Below are positions 35,391 through 44,225 of a DNA stretch of 64,000 bases, in pieces. Source of the stretch: Alphaproteobacteria bacterium (GTDB taxonomy: Bacteria; Pseudomonadota; Alphaproteobacteria; Micavibrionales; Micavibrionaceae); NCBI GenBank assembly GCA_023384135.1, contig JAHDXS010000002.1, positions 248,001-312,000 on the forward strand, written 5' to 3'. The position numbers were made by a program, and so were the translations under genes. The notes beneath the pieces are model-generated. The model did not search any database. It was not told the DNA's origin and was given only the letters and a program-made list of their open reading frames with translations. How positions within the stretch are numbered: position 1 is the stretch's first letter; the number at the start of each line of letters is the position of its first letter.

Positions 35391-36733
35391 TAACCCGCCA
35401 TCTTGAGCGTTTCGCGGAAGCGCACGGGCTCACCGATAGGCTTCAGCAGCTCATCCTCGCGCATCACCATCTGGCCCCGGATAATCGTCATGATCGGCCA
35501 GCCCTTGACCTTCGTCCCGTCGAACGGCGTCCAGCCGCACTTGGTCTGCTGCTGCACGTTGGTGATGTCCATCTTTTTGCGCAGATCCACGACCGTGAAA
35601 TCCGCATCGTACCCGCGCACGATCCGCCCTTTATTCGCAATCTGGTGAATACGCTGCGGGCCATACGAAACAAGGTCCACAAAGCGCTCCAGCGTCAGAC
35701 TCCCCTTATTCACGTGGTCCAGCATGATCGGCACAAGCGTCTGCACCCCCGGCGTCCCGCTCGGGCTGCCCGGATAGGTCTTGCCCTTTTCCTCCAACGT
35801 ATGCGGCGCATGGTCGGAGCCCAGAATATCCACCGTCCCGTCCCGGATTCCTTTCCACAGCGCCAGTTGATGATGCAACTCGCGGATTGGCGGATTTTGC
35901 TGCGCCTTGGTGCCCAGCCGCAAATAACAATCCGGCGCGGATAACGTCAAATGGTTGGGCAAAACCTCGACGCTGGCGATATCGCGGTTCTGGGCCAGAA
36001 TCTCCATCTCCTGCGCGCTGGTGATATGCAGAACATGCACGCGCCGTCCCGTTTTCCGCGCCAGCCGCAAAAGCCGCATCGTCGCCGACACGCACGATTC
36101 GACCGAACGCCAGATATGATGCATCGCCGGATCGGTGCTGTTGCCGAGGATGTTTTTCTTGTTTTCGATCATCATGGCCTCGTCTTCGGCATGAACGGCC
36201 ACGACCCGCCGCCCGTTGCGCAAAACGGCCTCGACCTCCTCGTCCGTGGCGGCCAGAAGATCGCCCGTGGACGACCCCATGAAGATTTTAACCCCGCAAA
36301 CCCCCGGCAGATTCTCCCATTCCGGCAGGTTTTGCGAATTCGCCGCCGTGCCGCCGAAATAAAACGCATATTCGGTCCACGGCGCCTTGGCGGCGGCCTC
36401 CATCTTGCGGGCGAGCCCCTCCGGCGTAGTGGTCAGCGGGTTGGTGTTCGGCATCTCGAAAATCGCCGTCACCCCGCCCATCGCGGCGGCCTTCATCCCG
36501 GTTTCAAGCGTTTCCTTATGCTCCCCGCCCGGTTCGCGGAAATGCACCTGCGTGTCGATGACCCCGGGCAGGATATGCAGCCCCCCGCAATCGATGATCT
36601 CGCCGGCCATCGTGGGGTTGAACGCCCCGATATCGTGGATTTTTCCGTCCTTGACGAGGATATCGGCCTGCCGCGTCCCCTCGGGCAGGACGACGGTCCC
36701 GTTGATCAGCAGAAGGTCGGCGTGCGTGCTCAT
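35390..36733 (-). CDS. pyrC: dihydroorotase (class I)
   Basis: 447 aa amidohydrolase. The metal site motif is DTQVHFREPGG; HAEDEAMM, HITSAQE and SDHAPHT supply the other ligands. It closes carbamoyl-aspartate to dihydroorotate in pyrimidine synthesis. Class I dihydroorotases, as opposed to the short class II, are usual when the enzyme is coded alone. A related cyclic amidohydrolase such as allantoinase is less likely given the sequence GSDHAPHTLEEK. Coupled to the downstream methyltransferase. Confidence 0.88.
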   Translation of the reverse strand: MSTHADLLLINGTVVLPEGTRQADILVKDGKIHDIGAFNPTMAGEIIDCGGLHILPGVIDTQVHFREPGGEHKETLETGMKAAAMGGVTAIFEMPNTNPLTTTPEGLARKMEAAAKAPWTEYAFYFGGTAANSQNLPEWENLPGVCGVKIFMGSSTGDLLAATDEEVEAVLRNGRRVVAVHAEDEAMMIENKKNILGNSTDPAMHHIWRSVESCVSATMRLLRLARKTGRRVHVLHITSAQEMEILAQNRDIASVEVLPNHLTLSAPDCYLRLGTKAQQNPPIRELHHQLALWKGIRDGTVDILGSDHAPHTLEEKGKTYPGSPSGTPGVQTLVPIMLDHVNKGSLTLERFVDLVSYGPQRIHQIANKGRIVRGYDADFTVVDLRKKMDITNVQQQTKCGWTPFDGTKVKGWPIMTIIRGQMVMREDELLKPIGEPVRFRETLKMAG

Positions 36734-36812
36734 GCGAAAATCCCCCGTTTAGGGCTGAAACATCGGAAAACTATACTAAAAACTAACGGTGCGCGGGAAA
36801 AAACGTCGCGGC

Positions 36813-37391
36813 TTAATCCTTGATCAAGTCCAGAAAACGGCGCTGCACCGTCGGATCGTCCTTGAAAATGCCTGAAAACATCGTGGTCACGGTGCTGGAA
36901 TGCGCCTTGTTGACCCCCCGGATCGACATGCATTGGTGGTTCGCGCGGATCATCACGGCGGCCCCCTTGGGTTTCAGCGTCCGGTCGATCACCTCGACGA
37001 TGTTTCTTGTCATGTTTTCCTGCGAGATCAGACGCTTGGCATAAACATCGACAATCCGGGCCAGCTTGCTGATCCCGACCACCTTTTCGGTGGGCCAATA
37101 GGCCACATGCGCCTCCCCGATGATCGGCACCATATGATGCTCGCAATGCGAGGTGAAATTGATGTCCCGGACGATGACGATATCGTCAAACCCTTGAATA
37201 TCCTCGAAGGTCTTACCGAGTTCCGAAGCCGCGTCCTTGGCGTACCCGCAGAAGAACTCATTATACGCCTCGACCACGCGCTTGGGCGTCTCGCGCAAAC
37301 CTTCCCGCGCTGGGTCGTCCCCGGCCCAGCGGATCAGCGTCTCAACGGCGCGCATAGCCTCGTCTTTCGTAGGCTTTTTGTCCTGCGCCAT
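36813..37391 (-). CDS. folE: GTP cyclohydrolase I
   Basis: 192 aa. The zinc and active-site motifs SHCEHHMVP and ANHQCMSIRGV are intact, and the C-terminus RRFLDLIKD is typical. It converts GTP to 7,8-dihydroneopterin triphosphate for folate. The reading frame stays open far upstream across cysS, but that part is shadow. The ATG at 37389-37391 has a GGAAGAG Shine-Dalgarno; an ATG at 37424 (11 codons earlier) is the alternative. Divergent from cysS, 117 bp away. Confidence 0.94.
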   Translation of the reverse strand: MAQDKKPTKDEAMRAVETLIRWAGDDPAREGLRETPKRVVEAYNEFFCGYAKDAASELGKTFEDIQGFDDIVIVRDINFTSHCEHHMVPIIGEAHVAYWPTEKVVGISKLARIVDVYAKRLISQENMTRNIVEVIDRTLKPKGAAVMIRANHQCMSIRGVNKAHSSTVTTMFSGIFKDDPTVQRRFLDLIKD

Positions 37392-37508
37392 TTTTCTCTT
37401 CCGGTTAATATTCTCTACGCTCATCCTTGCCACCCGTAAAAAACATGTTGGTCTTACAGTGTCTTTCACGTATTTTCCAGTAAAAAAGAATATAAGGACT
37501 CCGATTTG

Positions 37509-38894
37509 ATGACCGCCCTCAAGCTGCAAAACTCCCTCACCCGCAAGAAGGAGGACTTCAAGCCCATCGATCCGGCCCATGTGCGGCTCTATGCCTGCGG
37601 TCCTACGGTCTATAACTTCGCCCATATCGGCAACGCCCGCATGGCCGTGGTCTTCGACCTTCTGGCGGACCTGCTGCGCTCGCTCTATCCCAAGGTCACC
37701 TATGTCTCGAACATCACCGACATCGACGACAAGATCATCGCCGCCGCCCGCGAAACGGGCCGCCCGTGCGATGAAATCACCTGCAAATACGCCGACATCT
37801 ATAACCGCGACATGGCCGCGCTGGGCGTAAAAACCCCCGATGTCCAGCCCCGCGCGACGACCCACATCCCCCAGATGATCGCCCTCATCGAAACCCTGAT
37901 CGCCAAGGGCCACGCCTATGAGGGGCAAGGCCACGTGCTCTTCAACGTCCCCTCCTTCCCCGCTTACGGCGGCCTGTCGGGGCGCAGCCGCGACGATCAG
38001 ATCGCAGGCGCGCGGGTGGAAGTCGCCCCCTATAAGCGCGACCCAGCCGATTTCGTGCTCTGGAAACCCAGCACGCCCGAGCAACCCGGCTGGGACTCCC
38101 CTTGGGGAAGGGGCCGCCCCGGCTGGCATATCGAATGTTCCGCGATGGCGCAGGAACATCTCGGCCTACCCTTCGATATCCACGGCGGCGGGGCGGACCT
38201 CAAATTCCCGCACCATGAAAATGAAATCGCCCAAAGCTGCTGCGCGCAAGGGCAACTGAAAGACCTCTCCGCCTTCGCGAAATTCTGGGTGCACAATGGA
38301 TTCGTCACCGTGAACACCCAAAAAATGGCGAAATCCGAGGGTAACACGAGACTCGTTCATGATTTGCTGCAGCAATATGACGGTGAGACTTTGCGCCTCG
38401 CCCTCCTCTCCGCGCAATACAGCCAGCCGCTCGACTGGACGGAGAATCTGCTGCAACAAACCCAAAAAACATTGGAACGCCTCTACCAGTCCTTGCGTGA
38501 ACTCGCCGACATAACGCCGGAGAAAAACTCTGACCAGCACGACAACCCCATCCTCGAAGCCCTCTGCGATGATCTGAACACGCCCAAGGCCATCGCCGCC
38601 CTCGGCCATCTCGCCCGCAAGGCCGCGCAAACCCGCGCCCCCTTTGACAAGGCCGCGCTGCTCGCGGGCGCGAACCTTCTCGGCGTGCTGCAACAGGACG
38701 CGGACGCATGGCTCGGCTACGGCCAGCCCGCAAATGATGTAGATGCCGCGAAGATTGAAAATTTGCTGCAGCAAAGACAGGATGCCCGAAAGGCCAAAAA
38801 CTTCGCCCGCGCCGATGAAATCCGCCAGGAGCTGACCGAAATGGGAATCGCCATCGAAGACACCCCCTCCGGCGCGGTCTGGAAAAAACTCTAG
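37509..38894 (+). CDS. cysS: cysteinyl-tRNA synthetase
   Basis: 461 aa class I synthetase. The HIGH motif is in YNFAHIGNAR and KMSKS is QKMAKSEGN; the zinc ligands are in ACGPTVYNF, GWHIECSAM and FPHHENEIAQ. It charges tRNA-Cys. The ATG at 37509 follows an AAGGA Shine-Dalgarno; the TTG one codon earlier was rejected. The zinc-finger and hsp20 genes follow on the same strand. Confidence 0.97.
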   Translation: MTALKLQNSLTRKKEDFKPIDPAHVRLYACGPTVYNFAHIGNARMAVVFDLLADLLRSLYPKVTYVSNITDIDDKIIAAARETGRPCDEITCKYADIYNRDMAALGVKTPDVQPRATTHIPQMIALIETLIAKGHAYEGQGHVLFNVPSFPAYGGLSGRSRDDQIAGARVEVAPYKRDPADFVLWKPSTPEQPGWDSPWGRGRPGWHIECSAMAQEHLGLPFDIHGGGADLKFPHHENEIAQSCCAQGQLKDLSAFAKFWVHNGFVTVNTQKMAKSEGNTRLVHDLLQQYDGETLRLALLSAQYSQPLDWTENLLQQTQKTLERLYQSLRELADITPEKNSDQHDNPILEALCDDLNTPKAIAALGHLARKAAQTRAPFDKAALLAGANLLGVLQQDADAWLGYGQPANDVDAAKIENLLQQRQDARKAKNFARADEIRQELTEMGIAIEDTPSGAVWKKL

Positions 38895-38952
38895 CGCTGG
38901 AGACTTGAAAAACCCGCGCCTCAGCATAGAATGAACACAGGAAACAAAAAGC

Positions 38953-39132
38953 ATGACCAGACAGCAAAACGCCCCCCAGCCCGAAACCTTCACCGTCACG
39001 GCCGATGCCGATGGCGTGTCCTGCGATGGCGGCGGCGGCCCCCTTGGCCACCCCAAGGTCTGGTACACGTTCGATGACGATAATCGCGCCGAATGCGTCT
39101 ATTGCGACCGGCTGTTCATCCGCAAATCCTGA
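38953..39132 (+). CDS. CHCC zinc-finger protein, NDUFS6-like
   Basis: 59 aa. The CHCC pattern is complete: Cys in GVSCDGGGG, His in LGHPKVWY, and the pair in ECVYCDRLF. It is the bacterial relative of mitochondrial complex I subunit NDUFS6/NUMM, typical of alphaproteobacteria, where it probably binds zinc on complex I. It lies 58 bp after cysS. Confidence 0.9.
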   Translation: MTRQQNAPQPETFTVTADADGVSCDGGGGPLGHPKVWYTFDDDNRAECVYCDRLFIRKS

Positions 39133-39235
39133 TCCGCACTCAATTTCTTGCGTCCCGCCCCGACTCTCCTGTACGATAGGACCGTGGATGCTGCTTATGC
39201 GGGTCTGCGGTAACTCGCTCAATGGAGGAGACAAA

Positions 39236-39706
39236 ATGACCACACGTTTAACTTTGTTCGACAGCCCCCTTTTCCTCGGTTTTGACCAGTTCGAAAAGAC
39301 CGTGGACCGCCTTCGCAAATCCGGCGGTGATGGCTATCCCCCTTACAACATTGAACAAATCGGCGAAAATGGCCTGCGCATCACCCTTGCGGTGGCCGGA
39401 TTCGGCCTCGAAGACCTCGACGTCGAGATCGAGCATAACCAGCTCACGATCCGAGGCCAGAAAACAGAAGATGAATCAAAGGTTTACCTCTATCGCGGCA
39501 TCGCCGCCCGCCGGTTCCAGAGAAGTTTTGTTCTGGCCGACGGCATAGAGGTCTACGACGCCGACCTCGATAACGGCCTGCTGCATATAAATCTTGAGCG
39601 CGTGCAACCGGAATCGGCAGCGCAAAAAATCAAGATCAAAAGCGCGGAAAAGCCTGGCCGCAAGGTTAAGGCTATCGACATAGATGCCACGGAAACCGGC
39701 GAATAA
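39236..39706 (+). CDS. small heat-shock protein, Hsp20 family
   Basis: 156 aa from the ATG at 39236, preceded by a strong GGAGGAG Shine-Dalgarno. The alpha-crystallin domain includes YNIEQIGENGLRITLAVAGF and the C-terminal strand DLDNGLLHINLERV; the conserved GLLHI matches the GxLxI motif. An ATP-independent holdase in the cytoplasm. The reading frame extends upstream over the zinc-finger gene, but that part is not coding. DUF1150 follows 11 bp later, the standard alphaproteobacterial pair (IbpA-type Hsp20 then DUF1150). Confidence 0.94.
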   Translation: MTTRLTLFDSPLFLGFDQFEKTVDRLRKSGGDGYPPYNIEQIGENGLRITLAVAGFGLEDLDVEIEHNQLTIRGQKTEDESKVYLYRGIAARRFQRSFVLADGIEVYDADLDNGLLHINLERVQPESAAQKIKIKSAEKPGRKVKAIDIDATETGE

Positions 39707-39717
39707 GGAGACACATC

Positions 39718-39954
39718 ATGGTCACAGAGAACAGAGAAGATCATATCCGCAGCCTGCTGCGCAACATGTCGGCGGAAGATTTCATGAATCTCGGTGCCGG
39801 ACAGGTCGCCTACATCCGCATGATCGAAGACAGCAAAGGGGCGCTTTACGCGCTCTGCTCGGCAGACGGGCGCCCGCTTTCCATCCTCGGCAGCTTTGAA
39901 GAAGCCGTTCGCTCATCCCTGTCGAACAAGCTCGAACCCGTCACGGTCCACTAG
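39718..39954 (+). CDS. DUF1150 family protein
   Basis: 78 aa. The core LGAGQVAYIRMI and ALYALCSADGRPL match the DUF1150 family, which nearly always follows an Hsp20 gene in alphaproteobacteria. The function is unknown; an accessory role in heat stress is inferred from the pairing. Shine-Dalgarno AAGGAG. The stop overlaps the convergent ptsN stop by 4 bp. Confidence 0.9.
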   Translation: MVTENREDHIRSLLRNMSAEDFMNLGAGQVAYIRMIEDSKGALYALCSADGRPLSILGSFEEAVRSSLSNKLEPVTVH

Positions 39955-40412
39955 GCAGCATACAATCTGCTTTCGGGAGACATCAGCAAAAGCCGGATCG
40001 CATCCGGGTCCTTCGCCTCGCGCACAGCCTGACACAGCGTCTGATCGCGCAGCAAGCGCGAGATTGAGGATATGCGCTGCAAATGCACCGGCCCATCCGC
40101 ATGCGGCGAAAGAACGCAAGCGATAAGATCGACTTTTTCCCCGTCGGGAGCCCGGAAATCCGCGCCGTGATCGAGGACCGCAAGGCAGAAAAACGGCTTC
40201 TGAAGCCTGATGGATTGCAGATCGATCACCGCAACCCCGCCCCCGATGGCGGAGGAACGCTTGATTTCCTTCTTGTTGAAAAGCCGCGCCATGATGACGG
40301 CGTCAAGGCGCGTGACCGCCGCGATGCGCACGGCGATCTCGTGAAGGCATTTCCGGCGCGTCTGCGCCTTCAGGCCCGTAAAAACATGGTCGGGAGTAAG
40401 AACGGAAAGCAT
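39951..40412 (-). CDS. ptsN: PTS EIIA-Ntr-like protein lacking the phospho-histidine
   Basis: 153 aa, the EIIA-Ntr length, and placed at the end of the rpoN-hpf-ptsN block as usual. Family features are kept (LIACVLSPHADGPVHLQRIS, then SRLLRD). The phosphorylation motif, normally G-I-A-I-P-H, reads GVAVID here, putting Asp64 (codon GAT at 40221-40223) where the phospho-His should be. EIIA-Ntr regulates K+ uptake and other targets according to its phosphorylation; this one cannot be phosphorylated there and may mimic a fixed state. Degenerate but intact frame. Confidence 0.85.
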   Translation of the reverse strand: MLSVLTPDHVFTGLKAQTRRKCLHEIAVRIAAVTRLDAVIMARLFNKKEIKRSSAIGGGVAVIDLQSIRLQKPFFCLAVLDHGADFRAPDGEKVDLIACVLSPHADGPVHLQRISSISRLLRDQTLCQAVREAKDPDAIRLLLMSPESRLYAA

Positions 40413-40453
40413 GATCTGTAAACCGCCTCATTGGCATGAAGAACGATGGTGTG

Positions 40454-40463
40454 GTGGTACCAC
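40454..40463. repeat. 10-bp perfect palindrome upstream of ptsN
   Basis: GTGGTACCAC, 42 bp upstream of the ptsN ATG. Possible operator site; no known protein assigned. The remaining 278-bp gap between hpf and ptsN is AT-rich and holds only the hpf terminator. Confidence 0.3.
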
Positions 40464-40621
40464 GAAAAAACACGAACCTGCCAGAAAAAACGCCCCGGAG
40501 ACTCATTTTTTTTGCAGATAAAAAATATGGCAAAACAATACGTTAAAGACGTTTTCATAAATGGCTTAGAACGTGCCGATTTCGCACAATTACGCTATTA
40601 TTTTTGCGCTCGCACCTGCAC

Positions 40622-40650
40622 AAAAAAATCCCCGCCGCAGCGGGGATTTT
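40622..40650 (-). terminator. rho-independent terminator of hpf
   Basis: Read leftward: stem ATCCCCGC / GCGGGGAT with a 4-nt loop, flanked by extra A-T pairs and a T run of about seven. It is 41 bp past the hpf stop and separates hpf from ptsN. Confidence 0.88.
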
Positions 40651-40690
40651 ATAAATTGTAGTCCAGTCGATAGCCTTAAGAAGAACAGCC

Positions 40691-41302
40691 TCAGTCCTCT
40701 TGGGGATCGACCCAGCCGACATTCCCGTCATTCCGCATGTAAACCATATTCAAGCGATTATTCTTGGCGTTGCGGAACAACAGAGCATTCCGGTCGGCCA
40801 GTTCCATACGCATAACGGCGTCAGACACGCTGAGCGTCTCGATATCCGCGGAAATCTCGGCCACGACGACCGGATCATCGCCCAGAGGAACGCCGTCCTC
40901 GTCGTTATCCTGCTCCGGAGCTTCGCCGCCGCCCTGAACCGCCAGCGTATAATAAAGCGCCTTGGTTTGTTCTTCCTCGGGCGTTTTTTGCTTGCGGGCG
41001 TGATGGTCGCGCAACTGGCGCTTATAGCGGCGCAAGCGCTTGGCCGCCTTCTCCGAAGCCGAATCGAACGCCACATAAGGGTCGTTCTCGGTCGCCTCGG
41101 TGATCACCATGACGTTCTTGCTGACGCGCATAGAGATATTCACGCGGAAAAGCCCGCTGCCGTGCCCCTCGCGGGAAAACGTCACCGTGGCGTCCGTCGC
41201 GTGGTTGAAATACTTCTCATCGATATCCGTCAGCTTTTCTTTAACATGGGTGCGCAACGCATCGCCAATATCGATTTGCTTGCCTTGAACGGTCATTTCC
41301 AT
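40691..41302 (-). CDS. hpf: long-form ribosome hibernation promoting factor
   Basis: 203 aa. The N-terminal RaiA/YfiA domain (MTVQGKQIDIGDALRTHVKEKL, ~1-100; KRYKRQLRDH-like basic end RRYKRQLRD) binds the 30S mRNA channel. The C-terminal 55-residue domain ending NVGWVDPQED drives 100S dimer formation. An acidic linker lies between. Downstream of rpoN and a small unknown gene, upstream of ptsN, the classic block. An internal ATG at 41296 (MTVQGK) is an alternative start. Confidence 0.95.
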   Translation of the reverse strand: MEMTVQGKQIDIGDALRTHVKEKLTDIDEKYFNHATDATVTFSREGHGSGLFRVNISMRVSKNVMVITEATENDPYVAFDSASEKAAKRLRRYKRQLRDHHARKQKTPEEEQTKALYYTLAVQGGGEAPEQDNDEDGVPLGDDPVVVAEISADIETLSVSDAVMRMELADRNALLFRNAKNNRLNMVYMRNDGNVGWVDPQED

Positions 41303-41407
41303 CGTGGGGTACTCCCTTGCTTGGGTTGTGAATAGGGTTGTAACAGCAGACCCCCGCCCGGTTCAAGGCGGCGATAGGCAAAAAATGTGAATGAGGCTGC
41401 AAAAAAA

Positions 41408-41668
41408 TCAGGATATCTCCACATCCATAGAAGCCATGGCCAGCGCTTCCTCTTGGGTATAGCGCCGCTCGCCCTGCGGAAGACCGGGATGGGCGATAAA
41501 AAGGCTCCACCCGTCCGCAAGTTTAAGGTCTTCTGCCGTTCTGGAAAATAATTTCGACATGCGTGCGGCAAACGCCTCGGCATCCGGGCCTGCGCCAAAC
41601 GCGGTGCGCAATTCCTCACCGGAAACTTCTTGGTCGGAAACATCGCGCAGGGAAACGATAACGCTCAT
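41408..41668 (-). CDS. small hypothetical protein between rpoN and hpf
   Basis: 86 aa from the ATG at 41666-41668, which has an AGGAAG Shine-Dalgarno 8 nt upstream; a GTG 15 codons earlier is less likely. No family recognised. The sequence is soluble, with a helical middle (AEAFAARMSKLFSRTAEDL) and the segment GWSLFIAHPGLPQGERRYTQ. It sits 81 bp after rpoN on the same strand, so it probably shares its transcript. Confidence 0.6.
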   Translation of the reverse strand: MSVIVSLRDVSDQEVSGEELRTAFGAGPDAEAFAARMSKLFSRTAEDLKLADGWSLFIAHPGLPQGERRYTQEEALAMASMDVEIS

Positions 41669-41749
41669 GCCGGGGTCTTCCTGAACCGAAGAAAACGCAA
41701 TTTGAACATGCACTATGATACCACAAACCGTGCTTTTGGAAAAAAGTTT

Positions 41750-43240
41750 TTACGGTTCGCCGCGCTGGGCAAGGGCCTTCTTAACCCGCCGCCGCTGCAC
41801 CGATGACCCGATATGCATCCCCTCGCGGTATTTCGCAACGGTTCGGCGCGCAAGGTCGATCCCCTCTTTCTTGAGCAGGATCACGATCGCGTCGTCCGAA
41901 AGAACGTCGTCCGCTTTTTCCTGCTCGATCAGGGTCTTGATCCGCGCCTTCACCGACTCCGCCGAATGGACGCTGCCGTCCTCGGAGGTCAGCGCCGTGG
42001 TGAAGAAATATTTGAGCTCGAACAGCCCGCGCGGCGTCGCGATATATTTGTTGGTCGTGACCCGCGAAACCGTGCTTTCGTGCATCTCGATCTTTTCCGC
42101 GACATCCCGCAGGGTCAAAGGCCGCAAAAACTCGATCCCGTAATTGAAAAACGCGTCCTGCTCCTCCACGATCACCGCCGCCACCTTGATGATGGTCTGC
42201 GCCCGCTGGTCCAGCGCCCGCACCAGCCAGTTCGCGGAATTGAGCTGGCTGTTGAGATACTCCTTGTCCTTCTTGGCGCCCGGCCCTTGGGAGACTTGCG
42301 TGAAATACTCCTGATTGATCAGAACGCGCGGCAGCGTCTCGGCGTTCAGCTCGACCCGCCAGCCGCCACCGACATGTTTGGGTAAACGGCGCATCAAAAT
42401 GTCCGGGATGGCGGTTTGCACCACCAGGTGATCGAACGAGGATACAGGCCGGGGGTTCAAGCCCCGGATCTCCGCGATCATGTCCTGTAGATAGGCGGAA
42501 TTGACCCCGCAAACCTTGCCCAGCGCCGCCATATCGTGTCCGGCCAGAAGGTCGAGATGGTCCAGAAGCGCGCGCATCGGCGCGTCCAGCTTCCCCTGTT
42601 CCTCAAGCTGCAACGCAAGGCACTCGCGCAAATCCGCAGCAAAAACCCCCGTCGGGTCGAATTGCTTCATTTCACCCAGCAGCCGCTCGATCCGCTCGAC
42701 TGAACAGCCCAAACGCCCGGCCAGAGCCGCATACCCCTCGCGCAGATATCCGCTCTCGTCGATCAGATCGATCAAAAGCGCCCCGATCATCCGGTCCCGG
42801 TTGTCCCCAAACGCAACAAAAAGCTGCTCGGAAAGATGCTCGCGCAAACTCTTGCGCACCGACATCCGGTCCTCGAAACTGTAATCCGTATCCTCGAAGG
42901 TCGCGCTGCCGCCCGCGCCCGTTCCGGCCATCGAAAGCCCCGCGCTTGGGTCGTATTCCCACGCCTCACCCGCCGAATCTTCATAACCCGTATACCCGTC
43001 GGGTGCTTCCGCGCTTTGCTGGTCGGGGGTCTCGGCCTCGTAAGGCTCGTCCTCGCCTGCACTCGGCTCGGCGGGGGTTTCCGCAATCTCCAGCAGCGGG
43101 TTTTTCTCCAGCTCCTGCTCAAGAAATTCGTTGAGTTCGATATTGTTGAGCTGCAGCAATTTGATCGCCTGCTGCAACTGCGGCGTCATCACGAGCTGCT
43201 GCGCGTGCCGGAGATCAAGCTTCTGCGATAAAGAACTCAT
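41750..43240 (-). CDS. rpoN: RNA polymerase sigma-54 factor
   Basis: 496 aa from the ATG at 43238-43240 with GGTGAG upstream; a GTG five codons earlier is rejected. The Gln/Leu-rich activator-interacting region I (LVMTPQLQQAIKLLQLNN), an acidic linker, the core-binding domain and the RpoN box (ARRTVAKYRE) are all present. It directs transcription from -24/-12 promoters with AAA+ activators, often for nitrogen and motility. Position after lptB and before hpf-ptsN is standard. Confidence 0.97.
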   Translation of the reverse strand: MSSLSQKLDLRHAQQLVMTPQLQQAIKLLQLNNIELNEFLEQELEKNPLLEIAETPAEPSAGEDEPYEAETPDQQSAEAPDGYTGYEDSAGEAWEYDPSAGLSMAGTGAGGSATFEDTDYSFEDRMSVRKSLREHLSEQLFVAFGDNRDRMIGALLIDLIDESGYLREGYAALAGRLGCSVERIERLLGEMKQFDPTGVFAADLRECLALQLEEQGKLDAPMRALLDHLDLLAGHDMAALGKVCGVNSAYLQDMIAEIRGLNPRPVSSFDHLVVQTAIPDILMRRLPKHVGGGWRVELNAETLPRVLINQEYFTQVSQGPGAKKDKEYLNSQLNSANWLVRALDQRAQTIIKVAAVIVEEQDAFFNYGIEFLRPLTLRDVAEKIEMHESTVSRVTTNKYIATPRGLFELKYFFTTALTSEDGSVHSAESVKARIKTLIEQEKADDVLSDDAIVILLKKEGIDLARRTVAKYREGMHIGSSVQRRRVKKALAQRGEP

Positions 43241-43438
43241 ACCGATACTCACCACATTGACGAACCCGGACGCGGAAGAACCGAATCGCCCCGCGCCTCG
43301 GGGTTCAACAAAGCAATTTTAATGCCATAATGATGAAGATTTACGGAATATCGTCAAAACCGCCTGTAATTTCAGGGGAAAATTTTGGAAATTATAAAAT
43401 GAAGGAGAGGGCAATGAGCCGAAAATCATGATTTACGC

Positions 43439-44215
43439 TTACAAACTAAAACCTTCGCCGAGATAAACCCGCCGCACATCGTCGTTGCCAACGATATCGT
43501 CCGGCGTACCCTCCATCAGAACCCGCCCGTCATGCAGGATATAGGCCCGGTCCACGATGCCCAGACAGTCCCGCACGTTGTGATCGGTGATCAAAACGCC
43601 GATGCCCCGGTTCTTGAGCTGGGAAATCAGGTTGCGGATATCCCCGACCGCGATCGGGTCGATCCCGGCCAGCGGCTCGTCGAGCAGCACGAAATGGGGC
43701 CGCGCCGCCAGCGCCCGGGCAATCTCGACCCGCCGCCGCTCCCCGCCCGAAAGCGCCAGCGCCGGGGTGCGCCGCAAATGCTCCACCCCGAACTCGGCCA
43801 GCAAATCTTCGAGCAGCAAATCCTGATCCTCGGCGCTCAGATTCTGCGATTCCACGACGACGCGGATATTATCCTCGACACTCAAACCCCTGAAAATCGA
43901 GGATTCCTGAGGCAGGTAGCCAACGCCCAGCCGCGCCCGGCGGTACATCGGGTAATCTGTGATCGGCTGCCCGTCCAGAAGGATGCTCCCCCCGTCCGGG
44001 TGTATCAGCCCCGTAATGATATGAAAACACGTGGTTTTTCCTGCCCCGTTCGGGCCGAGCAGCGCCACGGCCTCCCCGCGCTCAATCGACAGGCTCACGT
44101 CCCGCAGCACGGGGCGCTTTTTGTAGGATTTCGAGAGATGCTGCGCGCTCAGCCCGCGCGGCACGCTTTGCAGTCTCGGTTTTCTTTTTCTCGGTGGTGC
44201 CATAGTGTTTGTCAT
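43439..44215 (-). CDS. lptB: LPS export ABC transporter ATP-binding protein LptB
   Basis: 258 aa from the ATG at 44213-44215; the frame remains open upstream into the LysE gene. Walker A LLGPNGAGKTTCF, the signature LSGGERRRVEIARAL, Walker B FVLLDEPLAGID, and the LptB-specific ending RRVYLGEGF. It powers LPS extraction with LptFG, encoded at 60.9-63.2 kb. Separated from lptA by a LysE-type gene. Confidence 0.95.
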   Translation of the reverse strand: MTNTMAPPRKRKPRLQSVPRGLSAQHLSKSYKKRPVLRDVSLSIERGEAVALLGPNGAGKTTCFHIITGLIHPDGGSILLDGQPITDYPMYRRARLGVGYLPQESSIFRGLSVEDNIRVVVESQNLSAEDQDLLLEDLLAEFGVEHLRRTPALALSGGERRRVEIARALAARPHFVLLDEPLAGIDPIAVGDIRNLISQLKNRGIGVLITDHNVRDCLGIVDRAYILHDGRVLMEGTPDDIVGNDDVRRVYLGEGFSL

Positions 44216-44225
44216 AATATACAAC

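Noticed and set aside
36813..38159. A 448-codon minus-strand frame covering folE and much of cysS
   Set aside because: Only the C-terminal 192 residues are GTP cyclohydrolase I; the rest is antisense to cysS and has no family features. The start at 37391 has its own Shine-Dalgarno.
40446..40661. A 71-codon plus-strand frame upstream of ptsN
   Set aside because: It runs through the hpf terminator hairpin, has no Shine-Dalgarno and no recognisable pattern.
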